Of a stretch of 64,000 nt of DNA, positions 22,920-34,323 are shown in pieces (position 1 is the first letter of the stretch; each line of letters starts with the position of its first letter). The stretch spans positions 62,001-126,000 of the forward strand of contig JALLLT010000019.1 in the NCBI GenBank assembly GCA_025266875.1. The letters are read 5' to 3'. The notes under the pieces are model-generated. The model had not been told where the DNA came from and ran no database searches. It saw nothing but the letters and a program-made list of their open reading frames with translations. The stretch is from Fennellomyces sp. T-0311. Its lineage: Eukaryota > Mucoromycota > Mucoromycetes > Mucorales > Lichtheimiaceae. Made by a program: the position numbers and the translations under genes.

Positions 22920-24254
22920 TGCAATATTTTGGAATTGTCGTTATTATTCGAGAAATCCTATGTAATGCAAGACTTATTGGCATAGATAGACGCGCCATTG
23001 TCCTAACAAGACTGTAACCAGACCTATTGGCTATATCCATAAAAATTGTCACCGGGCGCAGCATCCTCGAAAAAAGTGTTTCTCCCTTTTTTTTGTAACT
23101 TGTATATACGTGGCTTTCGCAGGTGATTCAAAATGTGTGAACAAAAACGCAGTAACACACGTGAATGACACCACCTTTCAAGATCGCTTTCGATGGATGG
23201 TTCAGATGATTTGGCGCTCTTTTTCCATGATCAGCTGCTACGATTGAAGTATCCGCAGCTTACAGATGACTTTTTAGCGCGGCTTTTCATTGTTCCTCGT
23301 TTCTGTCTATACAAAAAAAAATTGTGGGGGGGGGGGGTGAAGCCCACTCCGGGAAAGTGTAAACTGAATTTGGTGGTCATATTACCTAACCAGCTGCCTT
23401 GCCTTCTTTGTTTGAATTTTCGACGGTACCATAATAAGTATACCAAGCATTCGTTTTCAACTTGCGAGAGCGTGGAGAGAATAAATAAAAAAAGCTTGTT
23501 TACACAAATATGGAAATGATCGTCCGCCGCGAAATGTCGAGACGGGCTTATTGTTGTATAATTCACAGGTCTAGTGCGGGATAGATTGAGATGAGCCGTC
23601 ATGATCCGTCCGAGTGGGTTGACGGGCGGTGATATATTTTGCTTGTAATACGCAAATGACTCAGCAGGTAGAGAAAATCGAGTGTACGACATTCTTTCCC
23701 ATACGTCATGCGTTTCCTTTGTGATGATGCTGGTCACAGACTTGACAGATACATAGTCATTCATATAGATTAGGACATTGGGGTACTATTATTACTTTTT
23801 TTTCCATTCAGCTGCGCTCTCGTTCCTTCCCTTTGTTTTTGGAAGGATGCTTTCATGAGTCGTAAACAGTTTTTTTGGGGGTGATGGACCGGCGGAAGCT
23901 GCAAAGGAGATGTAATGTAACAATCGTATACATCTAGCAGTGTAACCGGCAAGTCATTTGACAACCACACAAATCGCGATACCAAAGCCGCAGTTCGACC
24001 TCCGGTTTGTATGTATGCTGCTGAAAGGGCGTGCGTGAGGGGGAGTTCTAGTAGCGATGTGCCAATACAGTGCGATACGACTCTCCTTTTCCTTTTCTTT
24101 AAGCAGCAGCTGACTGGCTATGGACTGCAGAATCCAAGGTGCAGATGTGTGCGTTAGAGCGAGCGGGGCTGGACGGATAAAGCGATAAATTCAATGTGAT
24201 CGGCATGAACTAAAGGGCGCCCTTTTTTTCCTCGCTTCTCTTTTGCTTCACACT
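22920..24254. other. Intergenic, two unplaced open frames
   Basis: At 23193 an ATG opens a plausible 40-residue start (acidic, then helical), but the frame runs into a 13-nt poly-G tract near 23326 and then low-quality sequence. On the minus strand 23764-23231 is open for 177 codons. Its first ~60 residues look protein-like, but no family is recognised. The ~250 bp before 24255 include the putative promoter of the bHLH gene. None is called as a gene. Confidence 0.4.
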
Positions 24255-25257
24255 ATGTCTCAGCAACCGTTCAGGCCCAAGCTACACAACCCAACCCAGT
24301 ACCATATACAACAACAACGACAGTCCGTCCCTCACCCGCTGTCGCTCTACCACCCTCACGCACAGGATGAGTCCGGAATGGCGTCATCGCCACTTGACCA
24401 TAGCGACGAATTCTCACAGTCGTTCATGTCGCCAATGTCCATGACGGCACCTTTGGACGACCTGGACGATTTGGATTACCAAACTGGTATGAACTCTTAT
24501 CGCCATCAGCAACAAAGGCCACCGCCACAACAACAACAACAACGACCCATGAGCATTTCGCATGCGCAACAACAACAATCACCTTCCAACTTTTCATATG
24601 CAACCATGGACGACCCTTGGTTCGGCTCACCACCTATATATTCTGAACTGCCGATCGATATGCCGCCACTCTCTTCTTCCTCGATGCACCACCACCATCA
24701 TCCCCCTGGAGCAGCCGCCATGTCTGCGCCCGCCAACATCGATTACAACTTTGGCAGTTCACCACCGTTTGTTCCGAACCCGACATCGAGCACCCAGCAG
24801 ACGCAGGACCAAGGCTCGACTGCAAAGAGTTTTGAAGAAGACTATGCCATGCAGATGAAGTAAGGGGCGGTTTCGTTTGTGCTTGTTGACGTGCAATTCA
24901 TGTTTCTTTTTTTTCTCTATCAGTTTACAAGTGATTATGGAGAAACGACGACGTCGACGGGAATCCCACAATGCAGGTAAGACGGGGTTTGCGGTCGTGG
25001 TAAATATATATATATATTTTTCTCACGAAGAGGATGTAGTCGAACGTAGGCGGCGAGATAACATCAATGACCGCATCCAAGAGCTGGGCACGCTGCTACC
25101 AGAGTCCATGCTGGAGAACAATGGCACGTACAAGCCAAACAAGGGAATTATCCTGAAAAAGTCGGTGGATCACATCCGCTTCCTCCAGCAGGAAGTCAGC
25201 ACATACCAGCAGCGGATCCGACAGCTCGAAAGCGTCTTGCAATCATACCAGCAATGA
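24255..25257 (+). CDS. bHLH-leucine zipper transcription factor, MiT/TFE-like
   Basis: A nuclear DNA-binding regulator of 291 aa from three exons: 24255-24859, 24924-24976 and 25040-25257. Residues 1-200 are a disordered Gln/Pro/Ser/His-rich region. The basic region HNAVERRRR keeps the E-box-reading His, Glu and Arg. Helix 1 ([16 protein letters not shown]), a loop and helix 2 ([15 protein letters not shown]) follow, running into a short zipper with heptad Gln/Leu/Val. The NINDRI..LGTL and KG.ILK..VD.I patterns are closest to metazoan MITF/TFEB/TFE3 and related fungal factors, so E-box CANNTG binding as a dimer is expected. The splice site within the basic region (after HNA) is conserved in many bHLH genes. 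I chose the ATG at 24255 as the first in frame. Confidence 0.92.
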
Positions 25258-26625
25258 TAATAATAGTTCGTCGTTGCGCAGTATTTCTATATATGGATTT
25301 GTTTTTGTTTTTAGTAGTTATACATATGTAAAATTATGCTTTCCGTTAAGCGGCTGCATGTCTCTTTAGATAAACATTTATACATCTATTATATTAACGT
25401 ACATGCGCCCGTTACACATCTTGGTGACACTCGTTGTTCCACCAGCCGCGCCGTCGCAGATCAGGCACCACTTCTTTGGGAAAACAAAGGGTACCCAAGT
25501 CTGTGCTGTCCCTGCGCAGCCACGGCAAACACTCTGAAAAAAGATTCAATCCAGCTTTGCCACCTCCTATTTTATTCCCGCGCGCGGATTTAGACACTAG
25601 TTTTGGAATAGCTGCAAGTTCATTGGTTGCCTGCCCGACTCTATTCGCTCGTTTCACTTCTTTTTGGGCACTTTTGTGTCTCGGCAGAATTTACTTTTAT
25701 GCAAAGTGCGTACATTTGCGATGGATCTGGCCATGCTTATGCAGCCGCTTGTTTTGGATACGTACGTCCCAAACAGCTCAATCAGAAATTGTGTTTTTTT
25801 TTTTTTTGGCTCGATCCTCGCGCGCGTTTTGGGAAGAAAAATGTAAATACCAATGCTGGTCTGCATTTCATCGAACGACACACACATTTAAGCCGCATCT
25901 TTGCATATACTTCTTTTTAGTTCAGGTTCCCACGGGCGTCTCTAGTACACTACCACTTGATTCCTATACCGTGTGTCTCATTAGCTTACATTAGTGCTTT
26001 TTATAAGAAAAAAAAAGGAACGCATGCACCTGCTTATTAAATGGCGTGCCATGTTCTGGATGTTTTTCGAATTTGATATAAACTTCTTAGAATTCAAGTC
26101 GTCAATGACAGAATCATGAGTCGATTTTCGAAAAAAAGGGCGGGAAAACTCGGTGGCATATGTCATGATGCTTTTACTCGCCAAAAAGAAAAATATGCAT
26201 CGTTTGGTGTTTCAGCAACAGTAGAGCCATGAAAAATAAAACTGCGAAACTGACATGAGCTGAAACACTTACTGTATTGCTTGTTTGTTACAATTATGTA
26301 TACGAAAGCACGTTTTTAGGGTCGATAAAGATGTTGGAAGAGAGAGGGGTAGGGGGGGCTGATGGACCATCCATTACTTGTTTTAGTCTGGTTATGTACC
26401 TCGGATCAAAATTAGGCAAAAAACAAAAACGGCACCCATGCGGCGATTGACCTTGAGATACATCATCATCTTTATGAGCTTCTTGGCTCCATACACTTAA
26501 GATACTTTATCAAGATCAAGAAACAATCAGGAACTAAACAAAGTCGCTCTAAACTAAAGCTCGTGACACATTTACGTCACTTTTGATAATGCTCAGTGAT
26601 CGCAGGAATAGTAACTGGTTAGTGA

Positions 26626-26684
26626 GGCCCGTGCGCGTATTTTTTTTGTACGCAGTTGTACGGTCCAGCTATAAAAGGTAATTG
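26626..26684 (+). repeat. TATA-containing dispersed repeat, copy 1
   Basis: It reads GGCCCGTGCGCGT, a T-rich gap, GTACGCAGT and ACGGTC, then AGCTATAAAAGGTAA. It matches 28931-28985 in the same orientation, apart from a short gap and a few substitutions. Confidence 0.75.
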
Positions 26685-28930
26685 TCTCCAAGAAGAAATG
26701 TTTTCTTTTACGCAAATAAAAAAATAGAAACATCGGAAAAAGGCAACGATAACGCGTATCCATTTTGGGCACTTTCATCCATTATTCTCCTATAAAAAAA
26801 AGCCGTTCGTAACTTTGACATTGTTCGGTCAGTTTGGATACCAGTAAAACTAAGATTTATTTTCGGCAAGCTTTATGCTAAAAGCCAGAATCGATCATCT
26901 CGAATCCCTTTACACTCCTAATCACACATGTTGCTTTCCCTTTTGAGCGGTCCCACAATAGTTCACTGTTTTGACTTTGCTCTATTCATCACACAACGTG
27001 ACGTTGAATCAACGGGAAGAAATGTGGATATATCGAATGACTTTTTCAATGTCATTTGGACATTTGTCAAATTCAAGTCAGAATAGCGGCAGGATGAATC
27101 CGGATCTGTTCTCTTGTTCTTCCACCGATGCTTACGCGCACTAGAGTCAGACAAACAAAAGACAAGCCACGAATGAACGTACTGGCTGCCACCCAATGCT
27201 TTCGTAAAAAGATCCGCGGCCTAAATGCTTGCACAATAAGAGTGTTTCTGGATGAAAAGTTTCCTGCAACACGGAAAACCACAACAACAAGAAAGTACAT
27301 GGAACTCTGTGCTTTCCGTGATACTCTCGTTATCGATAATACCCGTATGCTGTCGAAATCCAGAGCGACTGACCTTATGTTATCGACTTGTCCAACCTTT
27401 TTGTTCGAGCTACGTTGATTCGTAGCATACCATTGTTCTGGTACTTTTTTCACTGGCGGGTCGCTGATTTCATACCGCCTGGTCCATGCGGCGTGGGCCT
27501 TATGAAGCGTACAAAAAAGTCCTTTTAAATTGACGTATCATTAGCTGCTGCACAGTAGAAGAGCTACAATCAATTGGCTTATTTGACGCGTGAGCTTTGT
27601 TGTCCCTAACAAAACTGTCCATCGGCGGGTCCTTTCCCAGTACAACCTCTGTAAGGTCCCTTTTAACATGCGACAACAAACGCGGCCAAAGGAGATCATT
27701 ACGGAGAAATAGCACAGCCGAAAGTAATATTTGTCATGTCGACAGTAGCGCGTTGGTGAGAAAAGGTCTACAATTAAGCACGTTTCAAACTGTTAGCCCA
27801 TTATTTGGTGGTGAAGATATATCATGAAAATTGAGGTACGAGGTGCTCTTCTTAGCTCGTAATTGAAGAGATATGTAGGCGTCGGTATCCACTTCTTATA
27901 CAATTATCTCTACTGTCAAAAAGTATAATCGTACATAATGGTATTAAAAACTCGGCATGCTTCGGTGGCCCGAGCTTATGCCGTTTCGAGAGGGTCGCGG
28001 TCCCGATGGATTCTCAAAGTATACGCTTCTCCCAGGTTCATCGTTGCTGAAACATTTCTATGTTGTGCCAATACGAAAAATATCGCTGAAAAGCATACAG
28101 CACAGAACATCACTGTTCAAGACTCATACTCATGTTGATCTATCCCGAGTGACACAATTGAAAAGGAACGCCACCAGTTTCAACAAGCTACACACACGTA
28201 TCTTGGACATAGCTTATTGGTTTCAGATGAAGCACAAATGGCTGTATCAGCGTCTAAGCAGCTTACGGCCCACCAGCCGAGGAACTGCAAGAAGACTCTA
28301 GTAATATCAAAACAAATAGTCTAGAACGAACAAATTAAATTAGGAAAACAAGGGATCTTGTTATGGGGAAAGGTCGTTTTGCTCGTTCTTTTTTTCCATA
28401 TGGCGCATGCCTGTTGACTCGACTGTTAAGAAAGTCGTAGGCTTCTGTGTACGAAGGTTTCTCGAAGAACAAAGTGTACAGTGCATAATTAACCATCATG
28501 TACAACGAGTGTGTGCTTTTTTTCCTACAAGGACACATTTGAGTAAGCAATTGAGCAAGCCGGTGCTCCATTTGTGACGAAAATAAGATTGAAAGTAGAA
28601 CAAGTCGTCCCAATAGGTAGTTAAAGTCGGTATATCGTAATTTCAGATTGGCCGGCAATCACAAGAAGGCTTGCACACATAAACGGATTGAGAGTCTGGA
28701 CAAGGCGTACCAAGAATCAAGCTGACGCAAGCGCTGTACTGAGGAAGAGAGCACGTTTACTTTTGCCATCCATAGACGCTATAAAAAGAATACATAGTTG
28801 ACAAGAATGCTGTCACGGGATGCACACCACTTTGAGATGAAGGCGCATGGGGGTGGAGACAAAGAGAGCTACTGATGATATTCCCGTCGCTTTAATAACG
28901 TAGCAGTAATTAAGCAGCCGGATAGAAGGC

Positions 28931-28985
28931 GGCCCGTGCGCGTTCGTTTGTACGCAGTCGCACGGTCAGCTATAAAAGGTAACTG
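28931..28985 (+). repeat. TATA-containing dispersed repeat, copy 2
   Basis: Second copy of the 26626-26684 segment. The shared core GTACGCAGT.G.ACGGTC and AGCTATAAAAGGTAA is followed by unrelated sequence in the two copies. This suggests a conserved promoter module or the end of a mobile element. Confidence 0.75.
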
Positions 28986-29071
28986 GTTCAAAGAGGGAGG
29001 GCAAGAATGGTGCTCTAATTGTAACATGTAAAGATAAAAGGCAGCAATGTAAAAACAAAAGGGGGGGGGGT

Positions 29072-30622
29072 TCAGCGCCAAGGGTTATCGCTGTCTTGAA
29101 TATCCCAGTCTACTTCTCTATGGCCGTTGGTTGTCCTCACCTCGTCATCGGCGCCGATACCCGCAAACCCAATGTCGCGCTGCTCGGCGGCAACATGATC
29201 GAAGAACTGATCATCCTGGGTCTCCTTGCTTCCGTTCTTCCGTTTTACTCCGTTCCAGCTTTCAATGAGATCCGCAAACGCTGACCGTTTGGCCGGTTCG
29301 ATTTCGGAGGGCACGACTTTGAGGCGGTTGGACTTTAATAAAGGCGAGCTTGTGGAGGCTGTCCGACTGAACAGGGGATCGATGGGGGACAGCGACCAGG
29401 GATTGCCAAAGTTATCTTCGGAGGCCGTGGAAGCTGTTGCTGACCGTTGATGGCCGGTCGGCGTGCTTGCGGAGGGAATCATGCTTGGGCCATTGTCAAA
29501 GTGCAGGTCGTTGGTAAGTGATACGAGCAGCTCGGGATCGTCGTAGTGCGCTTTAGCATAAGCAGCTGTGGGGGTATTGAATTTGATGTCAGCTGCAAAG
29601 GCGCGCGTCGCCTCGTCTTCAATCACGACCTGTGGCACAACGTCCTCCTCTTCCTCTTCTTCCTCTGGCTCCACCTTGGGAGAGTATTGATGGGGTTTCT
29701 CTCGCCTTGGTGGTGGCGGTGGTGGAGACGCGGATGGTGTACTCTGGCGTGGTGGTACTGGCGGAGGGACTCTTTTCCTTGAAGGCTCTTCGGCATGGCG
29801 TGGCGGCGGCGGTGGAGGTTCAGGGGTTGCAGCTTTCTTTTTAATGAAGCGACTAAACAAAGAGGACTGCGGTCGATCTGACGACGACAACGACGCCTCC
29901 GAGTCGGTGGGAGGGCTTGTTTGTTTCACAGGTCGTCGCTCTGGTAACGGCGGCGAGGGGAGTCGTCGATCATCGGAAACGGAAGACCGGGCAGATGATG
30001 ACGTAGGATTGGATAAAGTAGTAGAAGAAGCGGGTGGTGAAGTATGCGGTGGCGGCGGTGGTGGTGATTGTCGAACCTTCTGCTGCTGCTGCTGCTGTTG
30101 ACGTCGCTGTCTTCCCCCACCGCCAAACAGGACATCCTCGTCATCCTCTGCTGCATGAAGCGAAGGGGTGGGCGAGGTCTTTAGAGTGGCGCGTTTGGAT
30201 GAGAAAACGCTGTTGCCTCCCAGCTTTGAAACATCAATATCACCAAAGATGCTTCCATTGTTTGTTGTTGTTGCTGTCGTTCGCTTGGCTTGATGGCGAG
30301 GTGACCCTGGTGCACTCCCATTGCTACTGTCAAAGGGCGAATTGGGCCGGCTTCGAGATAATGACAAGAGAGGATCAACCACAGTGGCTTTTGATGCTGG
30401 CCCGGGCGACGATGAAAACGACCGGTTGGACGATGAAGTCGACCCAAACAGTGGGTCATCGTTGGAAGTTGCTGCTGCTGCTGCACTTAAGGGATCTAGT
30501 TATTCTTTGTTAAAAGAAGGAAAGAGATGGCTACGTGGTGGTGTTTTCATGGTTCGCAACTTGCCATCGCCAAAGAGGTGGCTGTGCTTTGCGCTAGCCC
30601 GTTGTCTCGATTTAAAGGACAT
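29072..30622 (-). CDS. Proline-rich low-complexity protein with NPW/acidic motifs, function unknown
   Basis: Two exons (30622-30535 and 30495-29072) joined by a 39-nt intron give 503 aa. The N-terminus (MSFKSRQRASAKHSHLF) is basic. The middle is disordered: Ala and Gln runs, Pro runs of six or more flanked by Arg, paired PPPPPPRR/PPVPPR segments suited to SH3, WW or EVH1 binding, and an acidic Glu run. Short motifs DDPLFG, NPW and a C-terminal DWDIQDSDNPWR resemble the short linear motifs of endocytic and trans-Golgi adaptor-binding proteins. A role in vesicle or actin adaptor networks is therefore a guess from composition. No folded domain is recognised. It lies upstream on the same strand as nothing obviously related; carnitine acetyltransferase starts the next minus-strand group. 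Confidence 0.75.
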
Positions 30623-30771
30623 TGGAAGAGAATGGAGCGAGGCATAAGATAATTAGAGACGACTATGGTCGGACTTTTTTTATTTGGTGGTGTTGTGCTG
30701 CCGAGGCATTACGTGAGCGAGAGAGAGAGAAAGGGACGGAAATAGCAAATGAAATCTATATTTTTCTTTTT

Positions 30772-32899
30772 TTACAACTTGGCTTGAGGCTTGAGCTCGG
30801 TCTTGAGCAGATCACCAAGCTCGTTGGCGGCATCCTCCAAGCACTGCTTGAAGTGGTACGTGCCATTCACGTACTTCTTGCCATGGACAACCAGGTCCTT
30901 GACGCTTGCCACGTTAAAGTGCAAGGCATTGTTCTTGATCATGTAAGCCACGCCAAAGCCATCGTTGACGACCTGGCCCCAGCCGTAGCCATCAAAGTAT
31001 TCGGACGACAGCTGCGAGGTCGACAAGTACCAGTGGGACGAGTAGGCGAACGCGGGGTCATTGAAGATGGCAGGCACGGGCTCGCCGGCACGGAGCGACT
31101 TCTTGAGGCCAAAGAGGTGGCGATCGACACCGTGGGCGTTGACGCACATGGCCATGTAGCCGCCCTGGGACTTGACAGCCTTGCGGAAGGCGGCAATCTT
31201 TTCCTCGGCAGGAATATTCGACTCCATGGCCTTGGTGAAAGCGATAGACTCGGTGCTGACGGAGCGCGATGTCTCGGTACGACCCAATTGGAACTTGCGG
31301 GTCTGACCCGATTCGTAGGTGGGGCGGTTGACGCCAAACATCTTGTAGTAAGCGAGCTGGATGACCATCTGCGCAAAACCATCCGGCGACGCCTTGAACT
31401 TTTTGATCTGGTTCTTGCCAAAGCCTTGGAAAGCAAGCACCGTCAATTCGTGGTTGGCAATCAGCTGGTCGAATCGCGTTTCTGCCTCCTTGATCGCCTG
31501 ATCGACCTGGGCGTTGAGGTGGAAGTTGATTTCTTGAGGAGCAGGCAATGCAGCGTTGACCTGGAGCTGTTCAGGTGGAGTCTTGGAAACGCTGTTTAAA
31601 GAATTCTTCATCATCAGTCTCGGTGCCATCCTTGGCTTATTTTCAACTTACACATCGCAGACGAATTCGTTCAAGCGGCAGGTGGCAGTACCGTCCATCA
31701 TGGCGTGCTATTCACATGAAATATTACTCAATTAACCCGCGGATATCTCGACCTAGCACGCAACTCACCTCGCCCATGAAACCAGCCTTGCCGTTCTCAA
31801 AGACGATGAATTGGCAAGGCTTATCGAAGAAGCGGTTGCGGCCATCACCGTGCCAGCAAGCACGCGAGCCCTCGTCACGCGTGACAGGAGAGTAATCGTC
31901 CAGACAGACGAGGAACGACGCCGACTCGATCTTTTCCAAGAGTTGCTTGTTTTCCGGGTGAGCAGCCAACAGGAGTTCACGGTTCTACAAAACGCCAGAT
32001 TTAGTTCCGCTTGACCCCATTTTTTTCATTTTCATATTTAACTTACATCAGCCCAATTATCACGGTTATCAGCAGTCAAAGCGCCCAATCCAACACCCTT
32101 GGCGAATCCAGCCGATTCAATCACGCGCTGGAATTGGTATTCGAGTTCGCCGGTCGTCAACTGGCGGCCATTGATGACGGTATCCACAACATAAAACTTG
32201 TTTTTGCGCATCACAATGATATGGGTATTCTTGGCGGTGTCATACATGGCGTTGACATCCGATGGCTTCCGGGGAATGCGGCAGTTGTTGAACATGTACT
32301 TGTATCGGTCCATGCACAGAGGCTCACCCTTGGCATACTCGGGCTCCAAGGTGTTTCTAACATTCGATTTAATTTTTTTTATCATCCCCCATGTTTTCCT
32401 TTTAAGACTTACTCGACCACCTGCTTGCGGAATTCCAAGGCAGCCGTTGTCATGGCAGCTGCACGCTGTGCCTGTTGTCTGCGCAACTTGTCGTCCTTGT
32501 ACAAATAAAAGTAACTGACGTAGACAACGACGGGATCGCGGTAGCCCAAGTATGCGGCGTCCAACCACCAATCGTCCATCCAGTTCAAGACCGAGGGATC
32601 GTTGGCCTTTGCGACCAAACGTTGTTGCAATTTCTGGGCATCGCCGCTCGACACGAACTCCTTGACGGCATTTTCGGTCTGCTTGTATTCGGCATCGCTC
32701 AGCAACGGCTTGACGGTGGACAGGTATTTTGGAAGGGTTTCCTCGAGCGTGGGCACAGGCAAACGAGGGAGATTCGACTGGAAACGAAGCATCGGACCAG
32801 CAGCGTTGGGATCAACAGGGGTTTTGGGACCTGCTTTGGCAGCCTAATGGTGGAGTCAGTTTCTCGGATTGGAGACTGGCGCATTGTTGCCTTTACCAT
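30772..32899 (-). CDS. CAT2: Carnitine O-acetyltransferase, peroxisomal/mitochondrial
   Basis: It transfers acetyl groups between CoA and carnitine so that acetyl units can leave peroxisomes or enter mitochondria. 611 aa from six exons: 32899-32897 (ATG only), 32843-32413, 32356-32047, 31984-31769, 31707-31652 and 31591-30772. The N-terminal domain shows LPRLPVPTLEETL and the DDWWLDAAYLGYR motif. The catalytic His is in EHAMMDGTA, at the start of exon 5. The STSQLSS carnitine-site motif and a CoA-binding KNQIKKFK stretch follow. The protein ends in AKL, a PTS1 peroxisomal signal. A second in-frame Met begins MLRFQSNLPR, so alternative starts could give two locations, as known for yeast Cat2. 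The carnitine carrier gene lies 360 bp upstream on the same strand. Confidence 0.95.
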
Positions 32900-33258
32900 T
32901 GTTGTATATGTGTGTTAATAAACGAGAGAGAGAGAGAAAAGAAAGGTGTGGCAGAGGGGCGAAAACGATCTAAGGAATTAAGAAGCACATGAATCGAATT
33001 ATCGGGTTCCGACGCAAGGTTTCTGGACATGTCAGCAAAAATCCAGTTGTTCCGGGACGAAAATCAAGCCATTTGTCATCGGCTTTAGCTTGGTTGGATG
33101 CGATATTTTTTTTATATATCCAAAAAGAATAAAGAGGGGACTTTTGTGGCAGTATATTTTGTACAAAGTGTCTAACGAGAAAAACGATCCCATGTATCAT
33201 CGAGTGTATAATAGGCGAAAGCCGGAAGGATAAATATATACATCTTTTCCCACGCAGT

Positions 33259-34323
33259 CTAAAACAACAGATCCATAGCCTTCGTGGAGTACTCCACGCC
33301 CAGGAACGTTGCGGCGTTGGCCGGGAAAGCTCTGAGCATGGCTGGGCCAAGGCCTCTGAAGAGAGCCGATGCGCCATCGGCCTTGATGGTCTTCTTGACA
33401 CAATCCACCATGCCGCTGTAGGTGCCTGCGGGTGCAGACTGGATGCGCGACTTGATCACATCCGGGGGAATAGCAATCGACCACATGGCCACACCAGCCA
33501 TACCACCGGCGAACAAGACCGCGCCAAAGCTGAGGTCAGAGCCATCCTTGGGCGTCAGGCCCTTCTTGATCAATTCATACGCAACAAAGTAGGCGGCAGA
33601 ACCTGGGGAATCGCGCAACAACGTAGCACCCGTGCCACGGAAAATCGAACGAATACCACCTTCCTTGTAAAGCTGCTTCACGGCATCCATTGGGCCCTTG
33701 TACTTTTGCTCACCGCCCTGACCCTGGATCTGCATCAGCACCTTGATACGTTCGGATGGTGCCATCACCAATGTGGTGGGGACGGCCGAGAAGGCACCTG
33801 CGAATGTGATTTCACCAAGCGTCAATGGGGCGTTGGGATCCTTGTCGCGTCTGGCCGCCACTGCCATCTTCTTGCCGAGATCGTACGACTACAATGCACG
33901 CCCACGGATAAGAAAAAACCTCGTTCCCCATTCTCTCGACACGATTCCCTTTTGAAAAAAAACTTACGAAAAAGCTGACGGCGAAGATGGGCGTGATGCT
34001 AGCAAGAGGAGTGGCCATACCACGGTACAAGCCAACCAGACCATCATTCTTGATGATTTGCTTGAAGCAATCGAATGTGTTCTTGTAGATGCCTTCCGAG
34101 GTCTGAAGACGCACCTTGACCAAGTCAAAGGGTTGACTATTCCCTCCCGTGTCAAACAAACCATGATTCGCTTGTTTCAGATAAAAAACACTTACCCGAC
34201 CAAAACGGCAGCCATACCACCGAAACCACCTGCCAAGAAGGACTTTACCGACGAGGCAGTCGAGGAAGTCTTGGGGGTCTCAACGACTTCTGGCTTGATA
34301 ACAGTCTGTTCGGCGGTGGACAT
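33259..34323 (-). CDS. CRC1: Mitochondrial carnitine/acylcarnitine carrier (SLC25A20 type)
   Basis: An inner-membrane antiporter exchanging acylcarnitine for carnitine. 308 aa from three exons (34323-34196, 34136-33968 and 33888-33259). The three mitochondrial carrier repeats are visible: PFDLVKVRLQT in repeat 1, APSERIKVLMQ in repeat 2 and PPDVIKSRIQ in repeat 3, each with six-helix spacing and Gly-rich helices. KVRLQTSEGIYK and PSERIKVLMQIQGQ match the carnitine carrier subgroup rather than nucleotide or phosphate carriers. Where the animal protein has HP before the first signature, this one has QP. Its position directly before carnitine acetyltransferase, same strand, supports the substrate call. 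Confidence 0.94.

Larger units (their letters stand above)
25258..29071. other. 3.8-kb stretch without a recognised gene
   Basis: Open frames of 60-190 codons occur on both strands (for example 25434-25994 plus, 27073-27453 minus, 27957-28301 plus and 28335-28658 minus). They overlap each other, lack clear starts and do not resemble families I know. Two similar TATA-containing segments lie at 26626-26684 and 28931-28985. A gene with several introns between 27.0 and 28.7 kb cannot be excluded. Confidence 0.4.

Noticed and set aside
23231..23764. 177-codon minus-strand frame before the bHLH gene
   Set aside because: Only its first third looks protein-like. It runs through a poly-C tract, has no recognised domain and no splice partner, so it is mentioned but not called.
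30622..31599. 325-codon plus-strand open frame opposite carnitine acetyltransferase
   Set aside because: It is a shadow of the last CAT2 exon. Composition is dominated by the reverse complement of common codons and no family is recognised.
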